A stretch of 36,545 nt of DNA from NCBI GenBank assembly GCA_023248855.1, contig JAHFDS010000023.1:1-36545 (forward strand), read 5' to 3'. Numbering within the stretch: the stretch's first letter is position 1; each line of letters opens with the position of its first letter. Of the stretch, positions 1-7,303 are shown piece after piece. The position numbers and the translations under genes were made by a program. Below the pieces are notes generated by a model. That model worked only from the letters and a program-made list of their open reading frames with translations, ran no database searches and was not told the DNA's origin. The DNA is from Myxococcales bacterium (GTDB lineage: Bacteria > Myxococcota_A > Polyangia > JAHFDS01).

Positions 1-211
1 TTCCTGCCAGCTGGCCGCAGCACTCGCGCGCGCGGGGCGCGCGCAAGACAAACACCTAGGGCCGCTCGTCGAACCAGAGGATTCTGACTGGAATCACGGA
101 CAGCACTAGGTGTCTCGTTTGCTCGCGCTCTGCGCTCGCGAGTGCCGCATGCAGGTTGTTCGACGATTTCTCCCCACAACTCTACTCCGGTCAAACTTCT
201 GACGAGCGGCA

Positions 212-634
212 CTAGTCACCCGAACAAGCCCCCTGATCCCAGCGCAGGAACCTCGCGTGAACGAGCGTGTAGGTCCAGTTTCCCGTGACGATGCCCGCCA
301 CGCTGAACACGGCGAGGAGCTGCCCTTCTCCGAGCTGCACCAGGGAGATCCCCGGGCAGGCGCCCGAGATGGCCCAGCCGATCCCGAACAGAACGCCACC
401 GGCTACCGTGCCCTGGTGCATGCCCTTCGGAGGAAACGACGGGCCCGGCGTGGAAAGCGCGACGACCTTCCAGGCCACCGCGAGGATCCCCACGCCCAGC
501 AAGAACACCCCCACGAGCCGCAGGTCGTCGAAGGTGAACATCCGATGGACCTCGTCCCACGATGAAAAGCCGATGTGGCTGAGGGAGAAACCCAGCACGA
601 CGCCCACCAGGCCTTGCGCCAAGAGCGCCTTCAT
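212..634 (-). CDS. YeeE/YedE-family (DUF6691-like) half-transporter protein, C-terminal partner
   Basis: Within ORF 212..754; natural ATG at 634 gives MKALLAQGLVGVVLGFSLSHIGFSSWDEVHRMF...GIGWAISGACPGISLVQLGEG, typical hydrophobic YeeE/YedE motif; start overlaps the stop of the upstream gene (ATGA-type overlap). Confidence 0.85.
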   Translation of the reverse strand: MKALLAQGLVGVVLGFSLSHIGFSSWDEVHRMFTFDDLRLVGVFLLGVGILAVAWKVVALSTPGPSFPPKGMHQGTVAGGVLFGIGWAISGACPGISLVQLGEGQLLAVFSVAGIVTGNWTYTLVHARFLRWDQGACSGD

Positions 635-1233
635 GAGAGCAACGCCTCGAGCACGAACGAGGTCGCGATGCCGGCACCGAAGAAGGCGGCCGTGGCGGCG
701 AAGCTGCCCACCTGAAACCGGCTCGTGCCGCAAAGGCCGTGTCCGGAAGTGCATCCGCCTGCCATGCGCGTCCCGAAGCCGACCAGGACACCGCCGGCGA
801 AGAGAAGGCCCGCCTGACCCCAGACCGACGCGCCGAGCAGCTTGGGCAGGAGCTCGGAGCGGAGCGCCAGCACCGGCGCAGCTCCGCCGGCGAGCAGGAC
901 CGAGCCCAGCCCCCCGCCCGCCAGGCCGGCGAGGAACACGAGATGCGCGACCGTCGGCAGCGGCGTCGGCCTCGGGACCACGGGCTTCGACCGGGGCGTC
1001 GGGAGGGCGAGCAGCGGAGACCGGCCCCCGAAGGCCTCGATCGTCGCCGCCTCCATCGCCTCCAGGAGCTCGGCGTCATCGAGCCTCGGCTCCATCCGGC
1101 CGTGCCTTGCACGATCGACGAGCGCGGTGAAGCGCCCCGAGACCCCCATCATGCGCCGCACCAGGAACCAGTGCAGCAGCGCGACCCCGGCGAGCGCCAA
1201 TCCACCCATCCAGAACGGCCAGAACGCGATCAT
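631..1233 (-). CDS. YeeE/YedE-family sulphur-transport-like membrane protein, N-terminal partner
   Basis: ATG at 1233 within ORF 631..1377; contains GFGTRMAGGCTSGHGLCGTSRFQVGSFAATAAFFGAGI, the YeeE/YedE signature; overlaps the downstream gene by 4 nt. Confidence 0.85.
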   Translation of the reverse strand: MIAFWPFWMGGLALAGVALLHWFLVRRMMGVSGRFTALVDRARHGRMEPRLDDAELLEAMEAATIEAFGGRSPLLALPTPRSKPVVPRPTPLPTVAHLVFLAGLAGGGLGSVLLAGGAAPVLALRSELLPKLLGASVWGQAGLLFAGGVLVGFGTRMAGGCTSGHGLCGTSRFQVGSFAATAAFFGAGIATSFVLEALLS

Positions 1234-1306
1234 CGGGCTCTGGGATGATAGCAAGCATTCCGGCCTGCCCGCTGACGACGACTCTGGCGTCAACGTCTCG
1301 AGTGGG

Positions 1307-2971
1307 CTAGCGCGCGACGCAAGCGCCGAGGGGCTCGGTGCGCGTGCTCGAAGAGACGGGCGCGCAGCGCGAGCCACCGCTACAGCCGGCGTCGTCGATG
1401 CACTGCGGGGCGCACACCTTCGCGGCGCCGGCGCGCGGGCGGAGGCAGACGTTGCCCTCGCCGCCGCACTGCGCGGCGGAGCTGCACGAGCGGCCCTGTC
1501 TGGCCGCGTTGCCGTAGGGGTGACCGTGGGGATCGTCGTCGATGCCGTTGACCCCCATGAAGGCCGTCGTGCTCGGCGGCGCGTTCATCGTCCGCAGCAC
1601 GTCGTCCCAGGTGGCCGGCGAGAGGGCCTTGCGCGCGTCCTTGCCGACGAGGGGGAACAGGATCGCCTCCATCGATTCGGCGCCCTGGCTGGTCCATGTG
1701 TACGAGGTGCTCGTCACGATGTCCATGTTCTTGAGCTCGCCGTGGGGGCCGCGCTTGCTGGGGTTTGCGCGAAAGCCATCGGTGAAGCGTGCGTAGGTCT
1801 GGCAGCCCTCGATGAGCAGCAGCTGGTAGCTCGCAGGCAACGCGAGCGTCGCGTACTCGGTGGGCAGGATGTTGCCGGCGCTCGAGGCGTGGAAGTCACC
1901 GGGCAAGAGGCGCCCGGAGGTGCCGGCGTGGCCGTTGAAGAGGATGACCTCGCGCGTGGCGAGCAGGTCGAGGAGCGCGTCGCGCAGCTGCTTCGCGTTC
2001 GCGGCCGGGTCCGCGATCATGCCCGGGTGGATGAGCGTGACCTCGACGGTCACGGTCTTTTCGCCGTATCTCGCCGTCCGCTTGAGCGGGCCGGAGCCGA
2101 GCTTGAGATCCTCGTACTTCGTGACCGGCGACTGAAAGCCGAGGCCGAGGAGGTCATCGTAGAGCTGGCGGGCATTCGCGAGATCGGCCCGGCCCTCGTT
2201 GTAGTCCCAGCCGAACTGCGCGCCCACGGTGAGCTTGCCGTCGGCCATGAGCGCGGCGTAGTTCAGAAACGCGTTCGACGAACGCGGCGCGGCCTCGACC
2301 ACGATCGGCAGGGCCTCGACGGAAGCCGCGTCCTCCTTGTCGCCGTTCCAGCTGTGGACGTCGTAGCCCTTCCACCCCGCGGCCAGCAGGCTCGCGTTGT
2401 CGAGCTTCGCCAGCTTGAGGGTCGCGCGCTTCTTGCCGCCCTCCGTCGCGCCGGGCATCACGCGCAGGAGGTCGTTCTGCGCGGCGAGGGTCGCCTCGAA
2501 GTTGAACGACCACTCGAGCTCGCTCTTCGGCTTGACCTCGAGCGACTTGACGCTGTTCGTGCGCGCCATCGCGTGAAAGCCGCCGTAGTCCTTGTTCGAG
2601 TCCTCGGGCTCCTTGTCGAGCACCCACAGGTTCAGGAACCAGCCGATCTGCAGGAGCCGGGCGGAGACCAGCTCCTCGGCCGCAGCGCGGCGCTCGCTCT
2701 CGGGCTTGCCGGAGAAGGCGGCGTCGAGCGTGACGCTCGCCGTCGCGGTCGCCAGGAACTCGCGCGCGTTGGTGCCGCGGTAGTTGTCGGCCTTGCTCTC
2801 CTCGACCGCCTCGAGGTCATCGTCCGCGGGCGCCGCACCGGGCGCCGCCTGGCCCCCGCAACCGGGCGAGCCGAGCCACGCGAGCGTGGTCAAGGGCGCG
2901 AGCTTGAGCAGCGAGCGCAGGCCGTGCGGGGCGAGCTTGACGAGCGAGCGAACGAGTCCCGGGACCGGCAT
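1307..2971 (-). CDS. Secreted/lipoprotein hypothetical with caspase-like (clan CD-like) His...Cys motifs and Cys-rich C-terminus
   Basis: 554 aa ORF; N-terminal hydrophobic stretch ending in LGSPGCGG (lipobox-like); ILFNGHAGTSG ... YQLLLIEGCQTYARF; C-terminal CSSAAQCGGEGNVC...CIDDAGCSGGSRCAP. Confidence 0.75.
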   Translation of the reverse strand: MPVPGLVRSLVKLAPHGLRSLLKLAPLTTLAWLGSPGCGGQAAPGAAPADDDLEAVEESKADNYRGTNAREFLATATASVTLDAAFSGKPESERRAAAEELVSARLLQIGWFLNLWVLDKEPEDSNKDYGGFHAMARTNSVKSLEVKPKSELEWSFNFEATLAAQNDLLRVMPGATEGGKKRATLKLAKLDNASLLAAGWKGYDVHSWNGDKEDAASVEALPIVVEAAPRSSNAFLNYAALMADGKLTVGAQFGWDYNEGRADLANARQLYDDLLGLGFQSPVTKYEDLKLGSGPLKRTARYGEKTVTVEVTLIHPGMIADPAANAKQLRDALLDLLATREVILFNGHAGTSGRLLPGDFHASSAGNILPTEYATLALPASYQLLLIEGCQTYARFTDGFRANPSKRGPHGELKNMDIVTSTSYTWTSQGAESMEAILFPLVGKDARKALSPATWDDVLRTMNAPPSTTAFMGVNGIDDDPHGHPYGNAARQGRSCSSAAQCGGEGNVCLRPRAGAAKVCAPQCIDDAGCSGGSRCAPVSSSTRTEPLGACVAR

Positions 2972-3111
2972 CTGGCACCTCCGCGGGGTGCATAGACCAA
3001 GGACCGTGCCGGACTCGCTCTCTGGAGAATCAAGTGGTTAGGATCTCGCCAGGTGGCGAGTGGGGCTTTTGTGCTGGCTGATGTCGTAGCCAGTCCTACA
3101 TGAGCGCGGCG

Positions 3112-3462
3112 CTACGCCTTGGGCGCGACGAAGAGCTTCCTGGCGTCCACCTCGGCCTGGGCCGCGGCGGGAAGCGCGGCCTTGAGGGCGCGAGCGAGCT
3201 TGCCACGGACCCGCGGCGACACGCTGCCACCGGCGAGGGCCGCCTCGATCTGGATCCGCGTCACGGCCCGCCCGCTCTTGGGCTTGCCGACGCTGCCTTC
3301 CTTGTAGGCCGCCGGCGCGCCTTCCTTCTTGTCCTTGCGGATGGCGGCGCGCTTGGCGGCGAGCGCCAGATCCTCGGCCGACTGGGCCTCGGCCGCCGCG
3401 GACGCGCGGAGCAGCTTCTCGATCTTGACCTTGTGCTTCGAAACAACCTCGACGAACGTCAT
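3112..3462 (-). CDS. Hypothetical Ala/Lys-rich protein
   Basis: ORF 3112..3537 trimmed to ATG at 3462 (MTFVEVVSKHKVKIEKLL...); coding-like composition, no recognised family. Confidence 0.55.
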   Translation of the reverse strand: MTFVEVVSKHKVKIEKLLRASAAAEAQSAEDLALAAKRAAIRKDKKEGAPAAYKEGSVGKPKSGRAVTRIQIEAALAGGSVSPRVRGKLARALKAALPAAAQAEVDARKLFVAPKA

Positions 3463-3513
3463 GTACCTGCTCCTGGGATGGGTCCGCCGGCCCGTGGCCG
3501 CCGAACTATTCGC

Positions 3514-3542
3514 TTGCAAGGGACCGGAACCTGGCATAAAAG
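3514..3542 (+). promoter_or_regulatory. Putative sigma70-like promoter of rpmB (TTGCAA-N17-TAAAAG)
   Basis: ttgcaa at 3514-3519 and taaaag at 3537-3542, 17 bp spacing, about 50 bp upstream of rpmB. Confidence 0.45.
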
Positions 3543-3592
3543 CCCTGCTTCTGCAACCGGAAGTCGCAACGGAAGTCGTTTAGGAGGATCCC

Positions 3593-3829
3593 GTGTCCCG
3601 CACGTGCAAGCTGACTGGCAAGCGCCCCCTGGTGGGCAACTCCGTGTCGCACTCGAACATCAAGACCAAGCGCGTGCAGCGGCCGAACCTCAAGCGCAAG
3701 CGCTACTTCATCCCGAGCGAGAACCGGTGGGTCGAGCTGCGCATCACCACCGGCGCGATGCGCACCATCGACCGGATCGGCATCGAGCGCGCCGTCGCCG
3801 AGATGCGCGCCCGCGGCGAGCACGTCTAG
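3593..3829 (+). CDS. rpmB: 50S ribosomal protein L28
   Basis: 78 aa, [66 protein letters not shown] start preceded by aggagg. Confidence 0.97.
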   Translation: MSRTCKLTGKRPLVGNSVSHSNIKTKRVQRPNLKRKRYFIPSENRWVELRITTGAMRTIDRIGIERAVAEMRARGEHV

Positions 3830-3931
3830 TCTTTTTCCGGCTCCCTCTCCCCTACAGCGACCAGCCGCCGTCGAAGCGCGGCCGCCGTGGCGTTTGCCCC
3901 GGACGAGCCTTCTGTGCTTTGTTCCGGGCCC

Positions 3932-4678
3932 ATGCCGGTGGAGATGAAGAGGGCAATCGTCGTCGGTGCGTCGAGCGGGATCGGCGCTGCGATCGCGCAG
4001 CGGTTGGCGGCCGAGGGGGCGGCGGTGGCCATCGTGGGGCGGCGCGCCGAGGAGCTCGCGAAGGTGGCGGCCGAGGCCAAGGGGCAGACGCCGGTGCGCA
4101 GCTATGCGCACGACGTCGTGCGCTTCGACGAGACCCCGGATCTGTGGGCGCGCATCGAGGCGGACCTCGGCGGCGTCGACACGCTGGTCTATGCAGCGGG
4201 GGTCATGCCCAAGGTGGTCGAGGGTGAATACGCGTTCGACAAGGACCGCCAGATGATGGAGGTCAATGTCGTCGGAGCGATGGCGTGGGGGGATCTCGCC
4301 GCGGCGAAGTTCGAGGCCGCGCGGCGAGGCACCATCGTGGGCATCTCGAGCATCGCGGGCGAGCGCGGCCGGCGCGGAAACCCTGGCTACTTCACGTCGA
4401 AGGCGGCCCTGTCGACGTACCTCGAGGCGCTGCGAAACCGTACGAGCCGCTACGGGGTCAACGTGGTCACGATCAAGCCGGGGTTCGTGGACACGCCCAT
4501 GACCAAGGGGCTCTCGGGCATGTTCTGGGTGGTCACGCCGGACTACGTGGCGCGGCGCACGCTGGCACTTTCGCGCCGTGGCGCGAGCGCGAGCGCGTTC
4601 GTGCCCTCGCGCTGGGCGCTGGTCGCGTTCGTGGTGCGCAGCATCCCGTCCTTCGTGTTCCGACACCTGAACTTCTGA
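3932..4678 (+). CDS. SDR-family oxidoreductase, DprE2-like
   Basis: GASSGIG nucleotide-binding motif, ISSIAGERGRRGNPGYFTSKAAL (Ser...Tyr-x3-Lys), hydrophobic C-terminus; directly upstream of a DprE1-like oxidase. Confidence 0.85.
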   Translation: MPVEMKRAIVVGASSGIGAAIAQRLAAEGAAVAIVGRRAEELAKVAAEAKGQTPVRSYAHDVVRFDETPDLWARIEADLGGVDTLVYAAGVMPKVVEGEYAFDKDRQMMEVNVVGAMAWGDLAAAKFEAARRGTIVGISSIAGERGRRGNPGYFTSKAALSTYLEALRNRTSRYGVNVVTIKPGFVDTPMTKGLSGMFWVVTPDYVARRTLALSRRGASASAFVPSRWALVAFVVRSIPSFVFRHLNF

Positions 4679-4723
4679 CAAGCTTCACCGAGCGCGGATG
4701 GTTCAGGGTTGAAAGTCGAAGGC

Positions 4724-6259
4724 ATGAGCCAGGCACCGCTCAAGGCGCCGCGCGAGGTGCGACGGAGCGCCCCGCCGCCGTTGCCCGCGGACGAGCGGCC
4801 CGCGGCACGCCCGGCGGCCGCGAAGGCCTCGGAGCCGAGGCCCCTGCGCATCGCCTCTCCGCTGCGCGTGCTCGACGGCTTCGGGCGCGCCGTCCACGCT
4901 GCCTGCCGCCACGCCGCCCCGGCGACGATGGACGAGCTGGTCGCGCTGCTCGAGCGCGCGCGCGGCGAGGGAATGCACGTCACCTTCCGCGGCGCGGGGC
5001 GCAGCTACGGCGACGCGTCGCTCGGCGCGCGCGGGCTCGTCATCGACCCGACGCGCCTCGATCACGTCCACACGTGGGATCCGAGGGCCGGCGTGATCGA
5101 CGCGGAGCCGGGGTTGACGATCGAGGGCCTGTGGCGACGTACGCTCGAGGACGGCTACTGGCCGGCGGTGGTGCCAGGGACGATGCGTCCGACACTCGGC
5201 GGATGCCTCTCGGCCAACGTGCACGGCAAGAACAACTTTCGCGTCGGGCCGATCGGCGAGCACGTGGTCGAGCTCGAGCTCGTCACGCCGCGCGGAGAGC
5301 GCCTCGTCTGCAGCCCGACCGCGAATGCGGACGTGTTCCACGCGGCCATCGGCGGCTTTGGCCTGCTCGGCGCGATCACGCGCGTCAAGCTCAGGCTCAA
5401 GCACGTCGGGGGCGGACAGGTGCGGGTGCTCCCGCTCGTCGCACCGTCCCTCGGTGGCTGCTTCGACCTGTTCGAGGAGCACCTGCCGACCGCGGACTAC
5501 CTCGTCGGCTGGATCGACTGCGTGTCGAGCGGCGCGGCGCTCGGGCGAGGCGTCTTGCACCACGCGACGCACCTGCACGCCGACGAGGACCCGACGTACC
5601 CGGAGTCGTTGCACGCTGAGCGGCAGTCGCTACCCGGCAAGATCATGGGCCTGCCGCGCAGCGCGCTCTGGCGCCTGATGCGTCCGTGGATGAACGACCT
5701 CGGCGTGCGCTTCGTCAACGCCGCCAAGTACCACGCCTCGCGCTGGCACCACGGCAAGCCCTTCCTGCAGTCTCACGTGGGCTTCGCGTTCCTGCTGGAT
5801 TACGTGCCGAACTGGCGCCTGTCGTACGGGCCGACCGGGTTCATCCAGTATCAGATCTTCGTGCCCACGCAGACCGCGCGCGAGGTGATGCGTGACGTCA
5901 TCCAGGCCACGCACAAGGCGGGCATCCCGGCGTACCTGGGGGTCTTGAAGCGCCACCGGCCCGACGCGTTCCTGCTCTCGCACGCGCTGGATGGCTGGTC
6001 GCTCGCGCTCGACTTCCGCGTGCCGCCGGGCCGTCGCGAGGCGCTCTGGCGTATGACCGAGCAGCTCACGGAGCGCGTGCTCGACGGCGGAGGGCGCTTC
6101 TACTTCGCCAAGGACGCGGTCCTCAGACCCACCGACGTGGAGCGCGCCTTCGGCAAGGAGCGGCTCGATGCGTTCTTCGCGCTCAAGCAGCGGCTCGACC
6201 CCGATGGCCTGCTCGAGAGCGACCTCGCGCGGCGCGTGTTCGGCGAGCGCATGAGGTAG
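4724..6259 (+). CDS. FAD-binding oxidoreductase, DprE1-like (decaprenylphosphoryl-ribose oxidase family)
   Basis: FRGAGRSYGDASL, GTMRPTLGGCLSANVHGKNNFRVGPIGEHV, C-terminal DGWSLALDFRVPPGR...GGRFYFAKDAVL...LDPDGLLESDLARR match the DprE1-type arrangement; ATG at 4724 (in-frame TTG at 4709 also possible). Confidence 0.85.
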   Translation: MSQAPLKAPREVRRSAPPPLPADERPAARPAAAKASEPRPLRIASPLRVLDGFGRAVHAACRHAAPATMDELVALLERARGEGMHVTFRGAGRSYGDASLGARGLVIDPTRLDHVHTWDPRAGVIDAEPGLTIEGLWRRTLEDGYWPAVVPGTMRPTLGGCLSANVHGKNNFRVGPIGEHVVELELVTPRGERLVCSPTANADVFHAAIGGFGLLGAITRVKLRLKHVGGGQVRVLPLVAPSLGGCFDLFEEHLPTADYLVGWIDCVSSGAALGRGVLHHATHLHADEDPTYPESLHAERQSLPGKIMGLPRSALWRLMRPWMNDLGVRFVNAAKYHASRWHHGKPFLQSHVGFAFLLDYVPNWRLSYGPTGFIQYQIFVPTQTAREVMRDVIQATHKAGIPAYLGVLKRHRPDAFLLSHALDGWSLALDFRVPPGRREALWRMTEQLTERVLDGGGRFYFAKDAVLRPTDVERAFGKERLDAFFALKQRLDPDGLLESDLARRVFGERMR

Positions 6260-6264
6260 GCAGG

Positions 6265-6703
6265 TCACTCCCCCGATGGGTATTTCTGGAGCTTCCGCTG
6301 CAGCGATCGCCGGTGAATCCCCAGCCGGCGCGCCGCCTCGGAGATGTTGCCGCCCGAGTCGGCGAGCACGCGGCTCATGTGCTCCCACTCGGCGCGGGCG
6401 AGGGACGGCGCGGGGAAGTCGCCGGGCGAGACCGCGAGCGGCGCGTCTGCGCGCGCGAAGGCGGCCAGGATCTCCTCGGCGTCGGCGGGCTTGGCGAGGT
6501 AGTGCACCGCCCCGAGCTTGACCGCGTCCACGGCGGTCGCGATCGAGGGCGAGGACGACGCCGAGCGCTGCGAGCGGCAGCCCGACGCCGAGGACCTTCG
6601 CGACGCCCGCGATGGTCGCGGCCTGGCCGGCGATGGCCGCCCAGCGCAGCCGCGTCACCCACGCGAAGTTGATCTCGCTCGCCGACCGCTCATGCGCGAT
6701 CAC
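6265..6703 (-). pseudogene. Fused remnant: N-terminus of a RegB/PrrB-like sensor kinase joined out of frame to the C-terminus of a RegA/PrrA/ActR-like response regulator
   Basis: From GTG 6703: MIAHERSASEINFAWVTRLRWAAIAGQAATIAGVAKVLGVGLPLAALGVVLAL (RegB N-terminus), then in another frame SIATAVDAVKLGAVHYLAKPADAEEI...LARAEWEHMSRVLADSGGNISEAARRLGIHRRSLQRKLQKYPSGE (RegA C-terminus/Fis-type HTH). Junction about 6544-6556. Confidence 0.75.
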
Positions 6704-7293
6704 GGCTTCCAGTACCACCACGTGACGAAGCGCAGGCCCTCGAACCACAACGTGGACACCGAGGCGTGATGACAGCGCACGCTGCCGAGCAGCCAAGGTG
6801 GACCGTGGAAACCCGCGAGATGCGCGCGCGCGACCCAGATGGGGGACTGGTGCGAGACGATCACCACGGCGCGGCCGCGGTGCGCCCTGGCGGTGTCGAA
6901 GATCGCCCCCGACATGCGGCGGCCGAGCTCCGAAAACGGCTCGCCCCAGGACGGGCGCAGGGGATTGAGCATCTCGCGCCAGTACCGCGGCGACCTCGGG
7001 GCATCGAGCGGCAGCCCCTCGAAGTGCGACGCGGCCTCGATGACCCGCGCGTCGCGGACCAAGGGCAACCCGAAGCGGGCGGCGATCGGCTCGGCCGTCT
7101 GGACCGCGCGCTCGAGCGGGCTCGTCAGCACGGCCGCGACGTCGGACACGCGCGACGCCAGGTGCTCGACCGTGCGGGTGACCTGCTCGTGCCCCCGCGC
7201 AGAGAGGCGGAAACCCGGCAGGCGCCCGTAGCGCAGCCGCCCCGGGTTCTCCACCTCGCCGTGCCGCACCAGGAAGACGAGGGTCCGCCGCAC
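6700..7293 (-). CDS. Histidine phosphatase family protein (phosphoglycerate mutase-like)
   Basis: LVFLVRHGEVENPGRLRYGRLPGFRLSARGHEQ, SPLERAVQTAEPIA, VIVSHQSPIWV; stop overlaps the regB-like start (GTGA). Confidence 0.93.
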   Translation of the reverse strand: MRRTLVFLVRHGEVENPGRLRYGRLPGFRLSARGHEQVTRTVEHLASRVSDVAAVLTSPLERAVQTAEPIAARFGLPLVRDARVIEAASHFEGLPLDAPRSPRYWREMLNPLRPSWGEPFSELGRRMSGAIFDTARAHRGRAVVIVSHQSPIWVARAHLAGFHGPPWLLGSVRCHHASVSTLWFEGLRFVTWWYWKP

Positions 7294-7303
7294 GCGCGCG
7301 ACT

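Noticed and set aside
842-2995. Long ORF 842..2995 (+), 717 aa
   Set aside because: Shadow ORF antisense to the YeeE-like and caspase-like genes; Arg/Ala-rich low-information composition typical of high-GC antisense frames.
3040-3100. Small hairpins CTCGCC-AGGT-GGCGAG and CTGGCT-N8-AGCCAG downstream of the 3112 gene
   Set aside because: Arms of only 6 bp in GC-rich DNA and no convincing U-tract; too weak to call as terminators.
3506-4681. ORF 3506..4681 (-), 391 aa
   Set aside because: Antisense of rpmB and the SDR gene; His/Arg/Asp-rich shadow frame.
5630-6796. ORF 5630..6796 (-), 388 aa
   Set aside because: Only its first about 53 codons from GTG 6703 are RegB-like; the rest is out-of-frame RegA sequence and antisense of the DprE1-like gene. 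Treated as part of the deletion scar.
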